This document shows positions 25,900 to 34,533 of a stretch of DNA of 64,000 nt, one piece after another. The DNA is from Alphaproteobacteria bacterium (GTDB taxonomy: Bacteria; Pseudomonadota; Alphaproteobacteria; Micropepsales; Micropepsaceae): positions 124,001 to 188,000 of the forward strand of contig JAFKEU010000009.1 of the NCBI GenBank assembly GCA_017308475.1, read 5' to 3'. Every line of letters starts with the position of its first letter. Within the stretch, counting starts at the first letter, position 1. The position numbers and the translations under genes were made by a program. The notes beneath the pieces were generated by a model. That model had not been told where the DNA came from. It searched no databases and worked only from the letters and a program-made list of their open reading frames with translations.

Positions 25900-26478
25900 A
25901 TGACCACCCTCAAGACCCCTGTCGCCAAGGCCGTAGTGCCTGCTGCCGCCACCGCAAAAAAGACTCCGGCCAATTCCAACAAGAAGCACGAGTTCAAGAC
26001 CAACGATCACGTCGTCTATCCGACGCATGGCGTCGGCAAGGTTTCCGGCATCGAGGAGCAGGAAGTCGCGGGCTACAAGCTGGAGCTTTTCATCATCGAG
26101 TTCGAGAAAGACAAGATGACCCTGCGGGTGCCCGTCGCCAAGGCCAAGTCGGTGGGCATGCGCAAGCTGTCGACCCCTGAAGTGGTCGGCAATGCGTTGA
26201 ACACTTTGAAGGGCCGGGCCCGCATCAAGCGGACCATGTGGTCGCGTCGTGCGCAGGAATACGAGGCCAAGATCGACTCCGGTGACCTGGTCTCGATCGC
26301 CGAGGTGGTACGCGACCTGCACCGCGCCGGCGGCCAGCCCGAGCAGTCCTATTCCGAGCGCCAGCTCTATGAAAAGGCCCTGGCCCGCATGGCCCGTGAA
26401 GTCGCCGCCGTGGAACGGACGGACGAAGCCGCCGCCGTCAAGCGCGTCGAAGGCATGCTGACCAAGAAGGCGGCCTGA
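25900..26478 (+). CDS. carD: CarD family transcription regulator
   Basis: 192 residues. A low-complexity Ala/Lys/Pro-rich leader (1-32) precedes the RNA-polymerase-interacting Tudor-like domain: VVYPTHGVGKVSGIEEQEVAGYKLELFIIEF (about 36-66). The helical C-terminal half, with MWSRRAQEYEAKIDSGD, contacts promoter DNA in characterised CarD proteins. In Alphaproteobacteria CarD stabilises open complexes at rRNA and other housekeeping promoters. It follows fdxA in the conserved order and ends before a strong terminator. ATG 25900 lies just after GGAAAAGAAA. Confidence 0.95.
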   Translation: MTTLKTPVAKAVVPAAATAKKTPANSNKKHEFKTNDHVVYPTHGVGKVSGIEEQEVAGYKLELFIIEFEKDKMTLRVPVAKAKSVGMRKLSTPEVVGNALNTLKGRARIKRTMWSRRAQEYEAKIDSGDLVSIAEVVRDLHRAGGQPEQSYSERQLYEKALARMAREVAAVERTDEAAAVKRVEGMLTKKAA

Positions 26479-26507
26479 TACAGTACAGCTGCGATCCTCT
26501 ATCGCAG

Positions 26508-26538
26508 AAAGGCCCGGTGGAAACACCGGGCCTTTTCC
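26508..26538 (+). terminator. Intrinsic terminator after carD
   Basis: AAAGGCCCGGTG and CACCGGGCCTTT form a 12-bp stem around a 4-base GAAA loop, followed by TCCTTTCC. It closes the DUF3108-helicase-S4-fdxA-carD cluster and sits in the gap before the convergent SNase-like gene, where it may act in both directions because of its symmetric A and T ends. Confidence 0.88.
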
Positions 26539-26590
26539 TTTCCTCCCCGTCGGAGCCCAGGCAGATCCGATGGCCGGAGCGGGTGAAAGA

Positions 26591-27370
26591 TCAATCCACG
26601 CTTTCGATCTGCGACGGGTTTGACAGTGCGATCTCGGGGCGTCCCCGGTAATCCTGCACGATCCCCCGCACGCGGATGCGATGGGCAGCAAGCTCGTTCA
26701 GGTCGTAGCCGCGAAACCGCCTGCGGTCATCGGGCGCGATGATCGCGGAAAAGCCCCGCTGCCAGTCATCGCTGAAATCGATGAAGGCGCGACCGCCGGC
26801 CTGGCCGATATTGGTCACCCTGCCTTCGACCACCTGAAAAGTGCCGGCAGTGCGCCGCATCTCCTCTGGGGAGCGTACGCGATACCGACTGGCTGCGCCG
26901 CCCTCCCATGCGCCCGCCATGCCTGCGCGTCCGCGCGCTTCGGCCGCCAGCAATTCGACGGAACATTCGTTCCGGTCGGGTGAAATGGCGACCCGGGCCA
27001 GCCCCTTCTCCAGCAGCGCGGCCTGAAGCCATGTGCCGCCGGCGAAGCCTTGTGCCCGCACGCGATCATAGCGGTCTTCCTTGGGCGGCACGGCGGTAAA
27101 CGTGACGGTTGCCGACGCGGTCATGCCGCGCAGCACCGCCAGCGCTTGGACGCCCGCGGGGCCCGGCTGGGAGAGCGGCAGACGGATCCCCTCCAGTTCC
27201 ACCGCGCGGCCGTCGGAGAGAACCAGAACGCCATTGCGCTCCACCCGCACCACATTGGCGTTTGAGATTTCCACCGGGCCGGCGCAACGCGGCAAGGACG
27301 CGCCCAGCGCCGGCCATGCCGGACACATAACCGTCAAAATCAGCAGCGAGAGAACCGGGCCGCAGCGCAT
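26591..27370 (-). CDS. Exported thermonuclease-like (SNase fold) protein
   Basis: 259 residues with a signal peptide ending at LGA-S near residue 25. An SNase-like OB-fold domain spans about 35-165: LSDGRAVELEGIRLPLSQPG, KEDRYDRVRAQGFAGGTWLQAALLEKGLARV, reminiscent of the Arg/Glu/Arg catalytic loops of staphylococcal nuclease. The C-terminal third (GRVTNIGQAGGRAFIDFSDDWQRGF and IRVRGIVQDYRGRPEIALSNPSQIE) resembles a second OB fold. Only some catalytic residues of active SNase can be identified, so activity is uncertain. It faces carD and is divergent from the MscS gene. Confidence 0.75.
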   Translation of the reverse strand: MRCGPVLSLLILTVMCPAWPALGASLPRCAGPVEISNANVVRVERNGVLVLSDGRAVELEGIRLPLSQPGPAGVQALAVLRGMTASATVTFTAVPPKEDRYDRVRAQGFAGGTWLQAALLEKGLARVAISPDRNECSVELLAAEARGRAGMAGAWEGGAASRYRVRSPEEMRRTAGTFQVVEGRVTNIGQAGGRAFIDFSDDWQRGFSAIIAPDDRRRFRGYDLNELAAHRIRVRGIVQDYRGRPEIALSNPSQIESVD

Positions 27371-27448
27371 TGCGTCATTGGCCGCGAAAGTTTAATTCCG
27401 GTCAAGTTCGCCTCGCCCATTGCGGCGTCGACGTTCAGGGTTAACAGC

Positions 27449-28345
27449 ATGGCCGATCCGATCGCAGTTCCCGCAGCCCTAGTCGAGGCCGCCACGGTAC
27501 CCGGCGCCATCAAGGCTGCGCTGCCGGCGCTGACCGTGGCGCTGTTCAACGGCGCCATCAATGTGCTGCTGGCGGTCCTGATCCTGGCGGTCGGCTGGAC
27601 GATAGCGCACTGGCTGTCGGGCTGGCTGCGCAAGGTGCTGGTGCGCAGCCACCATATCGACGAGACGATCAAACCGCTTCTCGTCAAATCGGTGAACTAT
27701 GTCGTGCTGGCGATCACCCTGGTGGCGGTGCTGAGCCAGTTCGGGGTGCAGACGACCAGCGTCATCGCGCTTCTGGGCGCGGCGGGCCTGGCCATCGGCC
27801 TGGCCCTTCAGGGCGCGCTTTCCAATGTCGCGTCGGGCGTGATGCTGCTGGTGCTGCGGCCCTTCCGGGTCGGCGACTACGTGGTGGTCGCGGGCAATAC
27901 CGGCGGAACGGTGCGCGAAATCGGCCTGTTCAACACAGTGCTGATCACCCCGGACATGGTTTATATCGCCGTACCCAATTCACAAATCTTCGGCGGAGCG
28001 ATCACCAACTATACCCGCGAGGAAACCCGGCGCATCAACATCGTCGTCGGCATCGACTATGAGGACGACATCGACAAGGCGCAGGCGATCCTGCTGGATA
28101 TCATGGATAGCGACGAACGCGTGCTGAAGGTGCCCGCTCCGGTCGCGCCGGTGAATGAGCTGGCATCCTCCTCGGTCAACCTGATCGCACGCTGCTTCGT
28201 ACCCAATACGCTGTATTGGGACATATTTTTCGACATGCAGAAGGCCATCAAGATGCGCTTCGATGAGGCCGGCATCACCATTCCCTTCCCGCAGCAAACC
28301 GGCTCCATCCGCCCCCTCAAGCTTTCGGCCCCGCCCAGGACCTGA
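27449..28345 (+). CDS. Small mechanosensitive channel, MscS family
   Basis: 298 residues with three N-terminal helices (about 30-50, 70-95, 98-125). The pore helix carries the Gly/Ala-packed GAAGLAIGLALQGALSNVASGVMLLVLRPF pattern of MscS, then the beta domain FRVGDYVVVAGNTGGTVREIGLF and the cytoplasmic cage domain to residue about 280. It opens under hypo-osmotic membrane tension to release solutes. The N-terminus is shorter than that of MscK/MscM proteins. ATG 27449 is 78 bases from the divergent SNase-like gene; a Sua5-type gene follows 46 bases later. Confidence 0.93.
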   Translation: MADPIAVPAALVEAATVPGAIKAALPALTVALFNGAINVLLAVLILAVGWTIAHWLSGWLRKVLVRSHHIDETIKPLLVKSVNYVVLAITLVAVLSQFGVQTTSVIALLGAAGLAIGLALQGALSNVASGVMLLVLRPFRVGDYVVVAGNTGGTVREIGLFNTVLITPDMVYIAVPNSQIFGGAITNYTREETRRINIVVGIDYEDDIDKAQAILLDIMDSDERVLKVPAPVAPVNELASSSVNLIARCFVPNTLYWDIFFDMQKAIKMRFDEAGITIPFPQQTGSIRPLKLSAPPRT

Positions 28346-28391
28346 AGCGGGCGGCTTCGACTTGGCGCATTGCAGGCGTTAGAGTTCCATC

Positions 28392-29330
28392 ATGATCACC
28401 CTCGCCGCCACCGTCATGCCCGCCAATGCCAATGCCATCGCGCATGCGGCCGCATACCTGCGGGCGGGACGGCTGATCGCCTTCCCAACCGAGACGGTCT
28501 ATGGCCTGGGCGCCGACGCCACCAATGGCGAAGCCGTGGCCGCGATCTTCGCCGCCAAGGGCCGGCCCAGCTTCAATCCACTGATCGTACATGTGGCCAG
28601 CCTGGAAGAAGCCGAGCGTCATGTGACACTGCCGGCGCCGGCGCGGCGACTGGCCAGCGCCTTCTGGCCGGGTGCGCTGACCCTTGTAGCGCCGCGCAGG
28701 CCGGACAGTCCCCTGTCGCTGCTGGTCAGCGCCGGGTTGGAAACCGTGGCGATCCGCGTGCCGGCCCATCCGGTGGCGCGGGCGTTGCTGATGGCGGCGG
28801 GGCGGCCGATCGCCGCCCCCTCGGCCAATGTCTCGGGCTGCATCAGTGCAACGACCGCCGCACATGTCGCCGAGGGGTTGGGCGAGAAAGTCGATATGAT
28901 CCTGGATGCCGGCGCGGCACCCATGGGGCTGGAATCCACGGTCATCGGTTTTGATGGCGAAAATCCGGTCCTGCTTCGCCCCGGCGCCATCGCGCGCGAG
29001 GAGATCGAAGCCGTAGTGGGACCGCTGGCGGCGCCGGACGACGCCATCCGCTCGCCAGGCCAGCTTCAGAGTCACTATGCGCCGCGCGCGTCCCTGCGGT
29101 TGAACGCGTCCGCAGCCGAGGCGGGCGAAGTGCTGCTGGGTTTCGGCAATGTGGAGGCGGCGCTGAACCTTTCGCCGCGCGGTGACCTGAAGGAAGCGGC
29201 CGCCAACCTGTTCGCCATGTTGCGGACGCTGGATGCCCGAAGCGGCCGCATCGCCGTTTCACCCATTCCCGTGACCGGCCTTGGGGAGGCCATCAATGAC
29301 CGCCTTGAAAGAGCTGCTGCGCCCCGATGA
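28392..29330 (+). CDS. L-threonylcarbamoyladenylate synthase, Sua5/YwlC type
   Basis: 312 residues, the long two-domain form. The YrdC domain (1-210) has FPTETVYGLGADATN (about 32), KGRPSFNPLIVHV and APSANVSG. The extra Sua5 C-terminal domain begins after RSPGQLQSHYAP (about 225) and is connected by a linker. It makes threonylcarbamoyl-AMP from threonine, bicarbonate and ATP for the t6A modification of ANN-decoding tRNAs. The stop overlaps the next gene start (ATGA at 29327), so they are coupled. ATG 28392 gives the normal N-terminus. Confidence 0.93.
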   Translation: MITLAATVMPANANAIAHAAAYLRAGRLIAFPTETVYGLGADATNGEAVAAIFAAKGRPSFNPLIVHVASLEEAERHVTLPAPARRLASAFWPGALTLVAPRRPDSPLSLLVSAGLETVAIRVPAHPVARALLMAAGRPIAAPSANVSGCISATTAAHVAEGLGEKVDMILDAGAAPMGLESTVIGFDGENPVLLRPGAIAREEIEAVVGPLAAPDDAIRSPGQLQSHYAPRASLRLNASAAEAGEVLLGFGNVEAALNLSPRGDLKEAAANLFAMLRTLDARSGRIAVSPIPVTGLGEAINDRLERAAAPR

Positions 29331-30739
29331 GCACGCTTGATCGCCTGAAGGATGCCGTCGGTGCCAGGGGCTTCACGCAGGACCCGGCCCAGATCGCGCC
29401 GCACCTGGAAGAATGGCGCAGCAAATACAGGGGCACCACGCCCCTGTTGCTCAAGCCCGCGACCACGGCCGAAGTCAGCGCAATCCTGTCCATCTGCCAC
29501 CAGACCCGCACGCCCATCGTCACCCAGGGCGGCAATACCGGTCTGGTTGGCGGACAGATTCCGCTGCATGGCGAAGTGCTGCTGTCCACCAGCCGCCTAA
29601 GCAAGGTGCGCGCGCTGGACGCCAGCGGCATGACCCTGACGGCGGAAGCGGGCGTTACCCTGGCAGGCGTACGGCAGGCCGCGGCGGAAAAGGACTTGCT
29701 GTTTCCACTGAGCCTGGCTTCGGAAGGCAGCTGCACCATCGGCGGCAACATCGCCACCAATGCGGGCGGCACCCATGTGCTGCGCTATGGCATGACCCGC
29801 GCGCTGGTGCTGGGTCTTGAGGTGGTGCAGGCCAATGGCGTGGTGCTCGACATGCTGCGCGCCCTGCACAAGGACAACACCGGCTATGACATCAAGCAGC
29901 TTTTCATCGGCAGCGAGGGCACGCTGGGCGTAATCACCGCCGCAACGCTGAGGCTGTTTCCCATGCCGGATGCGGCGGTGGTGGGCTTGGTAGCCATGCC
30001 CTCGCCGGACGCCGCCGTGACGCTTCTGGGGCGGATGCAGGCCGCGACGGGCGGCATGCTGAGCGCCTTCGAGCTGATGCCGCGCCTGGCGTTGGAACTG
30101 GTCACACGCCATATCGCGGGCACCCGCGATCCGCTTGCCGAACCGGCGCCATGGTATGTGCTGATGGAAGCCACCGGTGGACGCGACACGGGCCTGGCCG
30201 CGAGCTTCGAGACCGCACTGGGCGCGGCCATCGAGGATGGCATTGCCGGTAATGCGGTCGTCGCCACCAGCCAGGCCCAGGCAGCGGAGCTGTGGAAGCT
30301 GCGTGAAAGCATATCGGAGGCGCAGAAGCGCGAGGGCGCCTCGATCAAGCACGACATCAGCGTGCCGGTTGCCGCCATCCCTGCGTTCCTGAAAAAGGCC
30401 GTGCCGGCGGTCCAGGCAATCGTGCCAGGCGCGCGGCCCGTCAGCTTCGGACATCTGGGGGATGGCAACCTGCACTTCAATTTCAATGCGCCCAGAGCGG
30501 GCGACGATCCCGCTTTCCTTGCCCAGTGGGACGAAGTGCAGCTTTGCGTCCACGACCTGGTGAAGGAATTCGCAGGCTCGATCAGCGCCGAACACGGCAT
30601 CGGCGCCATGAAGGTGTCATCCCTGCCCCGCTACAAGAGCCATGCGGAACTGGACGCGATGCGCGCGCTGAAGGCGGCTTTCGATCCGGCCGGTATCCTC
30701 AATCCTGGAAAGACCGTGCCGCCGGTGGTGCGGCTATGA
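29327..30739 (+). CDS. FAD-binding oxidoreductase, GlcD/D-2-hydroxyacid dehydrogenase type
   Basis: 470 residues. The FAD-binding PCMH domain carries TQGGNTGLVGGQIPLHGEVLLS (about 65) and GGNIATNAGGTHVLRYGMTRALVLGLEVV, and IGSEGTLGVIT near 195. The C-terminal cap domain includes FGHLGDGNLHFN and SAEHGIGAMK with the metal-binding His and Glu, as in D-lactate, D-2-hydroxyglutarate and glycolate dehydrogenases. The exact substrate is not readable. Tight coupling to the Sua5-type gene upstream (4-base overlap) and a small membrane ORF downstream (4-base overlap) suggests one transcript. Confidence 0.93.
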   Translation: MSTLDRLKDAVGARGFTQDPAQIAPHLEEWRSKYRGTTPLLLKPATTAEVSAILSICHQTRTPIVTQGGNTGLVGGQIPLHGEVLLSTSRLSKVRALDASGMTLTAEAGVTLAGVRQAAAEKDLLFPLSLASEGSCTIGGNIATNAGGTHVLRYGMTRALVLGLEVVQANGVVLDMLRALHKDNTGYDIKQLFIGSEGTLGVITAATLRLFPMPDAAVVGLVAMPSPDAAVTLLGRMQAATGGMLSAFELMPRLALELVTRHIAGTRDPLAEPAPWYVLMEATGGRDTGLAASFETALGAAIEDGIAGNAVVATSQAQAAELWKLRESISEAQKREGASIKHDISVPVAAIPAFLKKAVPAVQAIVPGARPVSFGHLGDGNLHFNFNAPRAGDDPAFLAQWDEVQLCVHDLVKEFAGSISAEHGIGAMKVSSLPRYKSHAELDAMRALKAAFDPAGILNPGKTVPPVVRL

Positions 30740-30915
30740 TCCCGCGCTGGCAATGGATAGCTATTATCCTGCTGGTTGCGGGCATATTCGCGCTCGCGAT
30801 CTTGGGTTCGCCAGGAAGCTACGCCTACCTGTTTGTGACAGGCCAATGCTTCCATAAGTCCCAGCTCGCGGCCTGCCGCAACAATACCGCGCCTGGCCGC
30901 GCCCGCTTCTGGTGA
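30736..30915 (+). CDS. Small single-pass membrane protein, unknown
   Basis: 59 residues. The ATG at 30736 overlaps the FAD-oxidase stop by four bases, supporting real translation. The N-terminus IPRWQWIAIILLVAGIFALAILG is a clear transmembrane helix (about 7-25), followed by a short tail with two cysteines (QCFHKSQLAACRNN). No family is recognised. It might be a subunit or anchor for the upstream oxidase, by position only. The 7-base gap to the convergent Imm gene leaves no room for a terminator. Confidence 0.6.
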   Translation: MIPRWQWIAIILLVAGIFALAILGSPGSYAYLFVTGQCFHKSQLAACRNNTAPGRARFW

Positions 30916-30922
30916 TCGCCGG

Positions 30923-31141
30923 CTAGCGGCCCGAAACCACCCGGCCGTTTTCAATCACGACCACATGCGGCCCGCTGGACGCCGCCAGCGCCCACATAAG
31001 CGCCACGATCCAGCCGATCACCGTCCAGCCGAGGAAGAAATTCAGCACGGCCACGCCCAGCGCCGAATTGGTCTGGCGCGCGATGGCCACGATGGTGGGC
31101 AGCCAGTAAATGGCAAACAGCACGAGCAGGAAGGTCATCAC
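30923..31141 (-). CDS. Superinfection-immunity-type small membrane protein (Imm family)
   Basis: 72 residues with two transmembrane helices. It matches the Imm_superinfect family named after T4 Imm: LPTIVAIARQTNSALGVAVLNFFLGWTVIGWIVALMWA. Most bacterial members are chromosomal and have no proven phage role; the family name should not be read as defence here. GTG 31141 or ATG 31138 can start; GAGGGG lies 9 nt before the GTG. It is isolated between the small ORF above and the glucan synthase gene upstream. Confidence 0.83.
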   Translation of the reverse strand: MMTFLLVLFAIYWLPTIVAIARQTNSALGVAVLNFFLGWTVIGWIVALMWALAASSGPHVVVIENGRVVSGR

Positions 31142-31209
31142 CGGGCGATACCCCTCTGAAGTGGCCTAAAACGGTCCGGAACCCAATATCGGCATGTCGG
31201 CCACTCCGT

Positions 31210-33867
31210 TCAAGCCGCTTCGCGCACGACAGGCGGGGTTTCGGCCACCGCCTCGACCTGCTTGTTGGACATGGCGCTGATGCAGGCGGTGGCGAAGGTC
31301 GCGGCATAGGGAATGGCCTGGATGCCCAGCATCACCATCCACAGGCCGACCGCCGGGTCCTGGAAACCGCGATCGAAGCCCATCGACACCAGCGCCGCCA
31401 GCAGCAGAGCCAACAGCGCGGCCTCCTGCCAGACCACGCGGAAGACCTGGGTGAAGCTGGCCGGATCGGCGCATTTGGGCGTGCGAAGGAACGGCTTGCC
31501 CGAGGTCATCAACCCTGTCCACACCGCCTTGCCCACGGTATGGGTTAACGACAGGCCGGCCACGGAAGCGAGAAAGGCACCCCAAAGACCCGATTTGACC
31601 TTTGGCGGATAGAGTAGCAGCGTCTTGAGGCATTTGGTGGCGAACAGCGCCATCGCCGCGGCCGACAGCGCCGGCATCGGCACATCGATATAGCTGGGCA
31701 GGGTCCACATCAGCAGGGTCCACACCAGCGCCATCAGCGTGACCACCATGCCCAGGCCGTCGGATATCCAGGGCAGCCAGCCGGAAAGGAATTGGTAACG
31801 TTGCGGCCATGTCAGGCGGCTTCCGCCCATGAAGATGGGGCGGGCATGGCGCTTGAGCATCTGCATGGCGCCATAGACCCAGCGGTAGCGCTGGGTCATG
31901 AAGGCTTCTAGCGTGTCGGGCATCAGGCCCTTGCCCATGCTCTGGGAGACATAGACGGCTTCGTGACCGGCCTCGAACAGCTTCAGGCCGAGTTCGGTGT
32001 CCTCGGTGATGCACCATTCGCTCCAGCCATCCACCGCCTCCAGCGCCTTCCGCGAGACGATCGTCATGGTGCCGTGCTGGATGATGGCGTTGTGCTCGTT
32101 GCGCTCCACCATGCCGATATGGAAGAAGCCGCGATATTCCTGGTAGGCCATGGCCTTGAACATGTTCTCGCGGTCGTCGCGATAGTCCTGCGGCCCTTGA
32201 ACCAGCGCCACCCCGGGCGCGGCGAAATGGGGAATGACACGGCGCAGCCAGAAGGGCTCCACCTGATAATCGCTGTCGATAACCGCGACGTATTCGGCGG
32301 CCGGGTCGGTCAGCGCCAGCGCCCGGTTCAGCGCACCGCCCTTGAACCCCTTGACCTGCTCGAAATGGAAGAAGCGGAAGCGCGGGACCGGCGACATGGC
32401 GTTGAGCGCGCGACAATGCGCCTCCACCGGGCGCCAGACCTGCGGATCGGGGGTGTTGTTGTCCAGCAGGATCACTTCGAAATTGTCATAGTCGAGCTCG
32501 GCCAGGGCGTTCAGCGTGCCGATCACCATGGCCGGCGGCTCGTTGTAGGTGGGCACATGGATGGAAACACGCGGCGCCACCTCGGGGATGCCGACGTGCA
32601 CGAAGCGGCGCTCCACCCGCCACAGGCTGGCCGCCAGCTCGATGCCTTCGGTCAGGATTACCGCACAGGCCAGAAGCACAAGCGGCGACATGGCCACCAG
32701 CGCGATGATGTCGGTGGGATCGACATATTCCAGAGCGGTGGCGTCGATGAGCGCCAGAAGGCCGGTTGAAACCAGTGCGATCATCCCGCCCATCACCAGA
32801 TAGCCGGTCTGGCGCACGCGCGGCATGCGGCCCAGGATCAGAAGGCCCAGCAGCAGCGAAAGCACGGCTGCGACCAGCGCATAACCACGCCATTCCGGGA
32901 AGGTTCTGAGCAGTCCCGTGAAGGCGAATTTGGGATGGCCGGTGGCATCGAACAGGCCCCAATAGGCGCCCACCGCGCCCTCGCCCCGGTTCTTCCAGGG
33001 CTGGTCATAGGCCTCGATCAGGTAATAGTCCCAGCCCTTTTCCATGGCGAACTGCACGAAGGCGCGTATGAACCACGCCTCGTTGGCGACGGAGGCTTCG
33101 GCGCGTCCACGCGTGCGCCCTTCCGACGGCCAGCCCGCCTCGCCCACGATGATCGGCTTGTCGGGGAATTCCTCCTGGATGTGATTGTAGAAATTGGTCG
33201 TGGCCTTCAGGCTGCCGCGGATGTCCGCATTCTCCCAGTAAGGCAGAAGGTGGACGAAGATCACATCGACATACCTGCCCACCTCGGGCGTCAGCATCCA
33301 GGTGGACCAGGGTTCGGCGGTGGTCACCTTGATGCGGGCCGGCAGGGCGGCGCGCACGCGGCGGATATAGGTGTTTAGGCGGTCGGGCGAGACATCGCCG
33401 CGCAGCTGGGTTTCATTTCCCACGATGACCCGGTCGATGGTGCGGCGGTTGGCCAAGGCCGTCTTGATGCCGAGCGCCATCTCCTTTTCGTTCTTGGCCA
33501 GATCAGGCCCGATCCAGATGCCCAGCGACACGGTCATGCCATAGCGGCGGGCGATCTGGGGCACCTTGTCCATCCCGCCCGCCACCGTGTAGGTGCGGAC
33601 ATGGCTGGTCAGGTGGGACAGCTGTTCCATGTCGCGGGCGATATGATCCTGCGACACATGTTTCTGGTCATTTTCGGCGAAGAGGGCGCTGGGATTGTAG
33701 GCGATGCCGCGCACCTGGCCGTCCCATTCGGGCGCGGACACGGTATAGTCACGGCTGGACCAGAACAGCGCACTGCCGCCCACCACCAGGACAAGGGCCA
33801 GCGCGATGCGCAGGCGCCCACCCTTCAGGTGCGGCTCCGACCACAATCGGGTCAGCCAGGTGCGCAA
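31210..33867 (-). CDS. GH17-GT2 fusion beta-glucan synthase (NdvB-like)
   Basis: 885 residues from TTG 33867. The periplasmic GH17 domain (about 50-320) has acid/base Glu152 in VGNETQ and nucleophile Glu243 in VGEAGWP. Helices near 328-348, 355-375 and 385-408 lead to the cytoplasmic GT2 domain, with DSD at 531-533, TED at 621-623 and QRYRW at 659-663, then C-terminal helices. Such fusions make and branch periplasmic or secreted beta-1,3/1,6-glucans; Pseudomonas aeruginosa NdvB is the best-known example. An ATG at 33930 would overlap the FKBP gene; the TTG has AAGGGGGAG 3-4 nt upstream and leaves a 13-base gap, so I prefer it. Confidence 0.9.
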   Translation of the reverse strand: MRTWLTRLWSEPHLKGGRLRIALALVLVVGGSALFWSSRDYTVSAPEWDGQVRGIAYNPSALFAENDQKHVSQDHIARDMEQLSHLTSHVRTYTVAGGMDKVPQIARRYGMTVSLGIWIGPDLAKNEKEMALGIKTALANRRTIDRVIVGNETQLRGDVSPDRLNTYIRRVRAALPARIKVTTAEPWSTWMLTPEVGRYVDVIFVHLLPYWENADIRGSLKATTNFYNHIQEEFPDKPIIVGEAGWPSEGRTRGRAEASVANEAWFIRAFVQFAMEKGWDYYLIEAYDQPWKNRGEGAVGAYWGLFDATGHPKFAFTGLLRTFPEWRGYALVAAVLSLLLGLLILGRMPRVRQTGYLVMGGMIALVSTGLLALIDATALEYVDPTDIIALVAMSPLVLLACAVILTEGIELAASLWRVERRFVHVGIPEVAPRVSIHVPTYNEPPAMVIGTLNALAELDYDNFEVILLDNNTPDPQVWRPVEAHCRALNAMSPVPRFRFFHFEQVKGFKGGALNRALALTDPAAEYVAVIDSDYQVEPFWLRRVIPHFAAPGVALVQGPQDYRDDRENMFKAMAYQEYRGFFHIGMVERNEHNAIIQHGTMTIVSRKALEAVDGWSEWCITEDTELGLKLFEAGHEAVYVSQSMGKGLMPDTLEAFMTQRYRWVYGAMQMLKRHARPIFMGGSRLTWPQRYQFLSGWLPWISDGLGMVVTLMALVWTLLMWTLPSYIDVPMPALSAAAMALFATKCLKTLLLYPPKVKSGLWGAFLASVAGLSLTHTVGKAVWTGLMTSGKPFLRTPKCADPASFTQVFRVVWQEAALLALLLAALVSMGFDRGFQDPAVGLWMVMLGIQAIPYAATFATACISAMSNKQVEAVAETPPVVREAA

Positions 33868-33880
33868 CCGCTCCCCCTTT

Positions 33881-34408
33881 TCAGCGCTGGTCGTCGTCGT
33901 CGCCGGGCTCGGGCACGTAACCCGGCTCACCCCGCTTGGGCGCCGGCGTGGTCGAGATCAGGCGGATGTCGAAGATCAGCGTCTGGTTGGGCGGGATCAG
34001 CCCATCGCCTTGGCCGCGCGCGCCATACCCCAGATGGGCGGGAATGGTGAGCAGCCAGTGATCGCCCTCGCGCATCAGCTGCAACGCCTCGGCCCAGCCA
34101 GGGATCACGCTGTTGACCCGGAAGCTCGCGGGAAGTCCCGGCGAGGTACCGTCGAAGATGGTGTGGTTGATCAGCGTGCCGGTATAATAGACCTTGACCG
34201 TGTCGGTGCTCCTGGGCCGCTTGCCATAGCCGTTCTGGATGATGCGGTATTGCAGCCCGCTGGGACGAACGATAACCCCTTTTTTCTGGGCATTGGCCTT
34301 CAGATAGGCCTCATTTGCCTGGATAGACAGGGCGTCATCCACCGCAAAGGCAGGGGCCGCCAACCCCAGCGAGAAGATCACCGCAAACAGCGCTACCAGA
34401 TATCGCAT
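33881..34408 (-). CDS. Exported FKBP-type peptidyl-prolyl isomerase
   Basis: 175 residues with a signal peptide ending at AFA-V near residue 23. The FKBP domain (about 50-155) is marked by VKVYYTGTLINHTIFDGTS, SVIPGWAEALQLMREGDHWLLTIPAHLGYGARG and TLIFDIRLIS. It catalyses proline isomerisation in periplasmic protein folding. The tail is Pro/Asp-rich (GEPGYVPEPGDDDDQR). The ATG at 34408 has GGGAGACCTTG before it and gives a clean signal peptide. It precedes the GH17-GT2 gene in the same direction. Confidence 0.93.
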   Translation of the reverse strand: MRYLVALFAVIFSLGLAAPAFAVDDALSIQANEAYLKANAQKKGVIVRPSGLQYRIIQNGYGKRPRSTDTVKVYYTGTLINHTIFDGTSPGLPASFRVNSVIPGWAEALQLMREGDHWLLTIPAHLGYGARGQGDGLIPPNQTLIFDIRLISTTPAPKRGEPGYVPEPGDDDDQR

Positions 34409-34533
34409 CAAGGTCTCCCGATGCCCCCCGATCCAGTGTTCCAAAACCCGGGCGGCATTGTAGCGTGCCTGGCCCCCGGGCCATAGCGTTTCGGCAGCAA
34501 AAGGGCCAGAGGCAGAGTGGCTTCGAACCGGAA

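Noticed and set aside
30923..31141. Reading the superinfection-immunity family name as phage defence or prophage remnant
   Set aside because: There are no phage genes around; most chromosomal members are small membrane proteins of unknown role.
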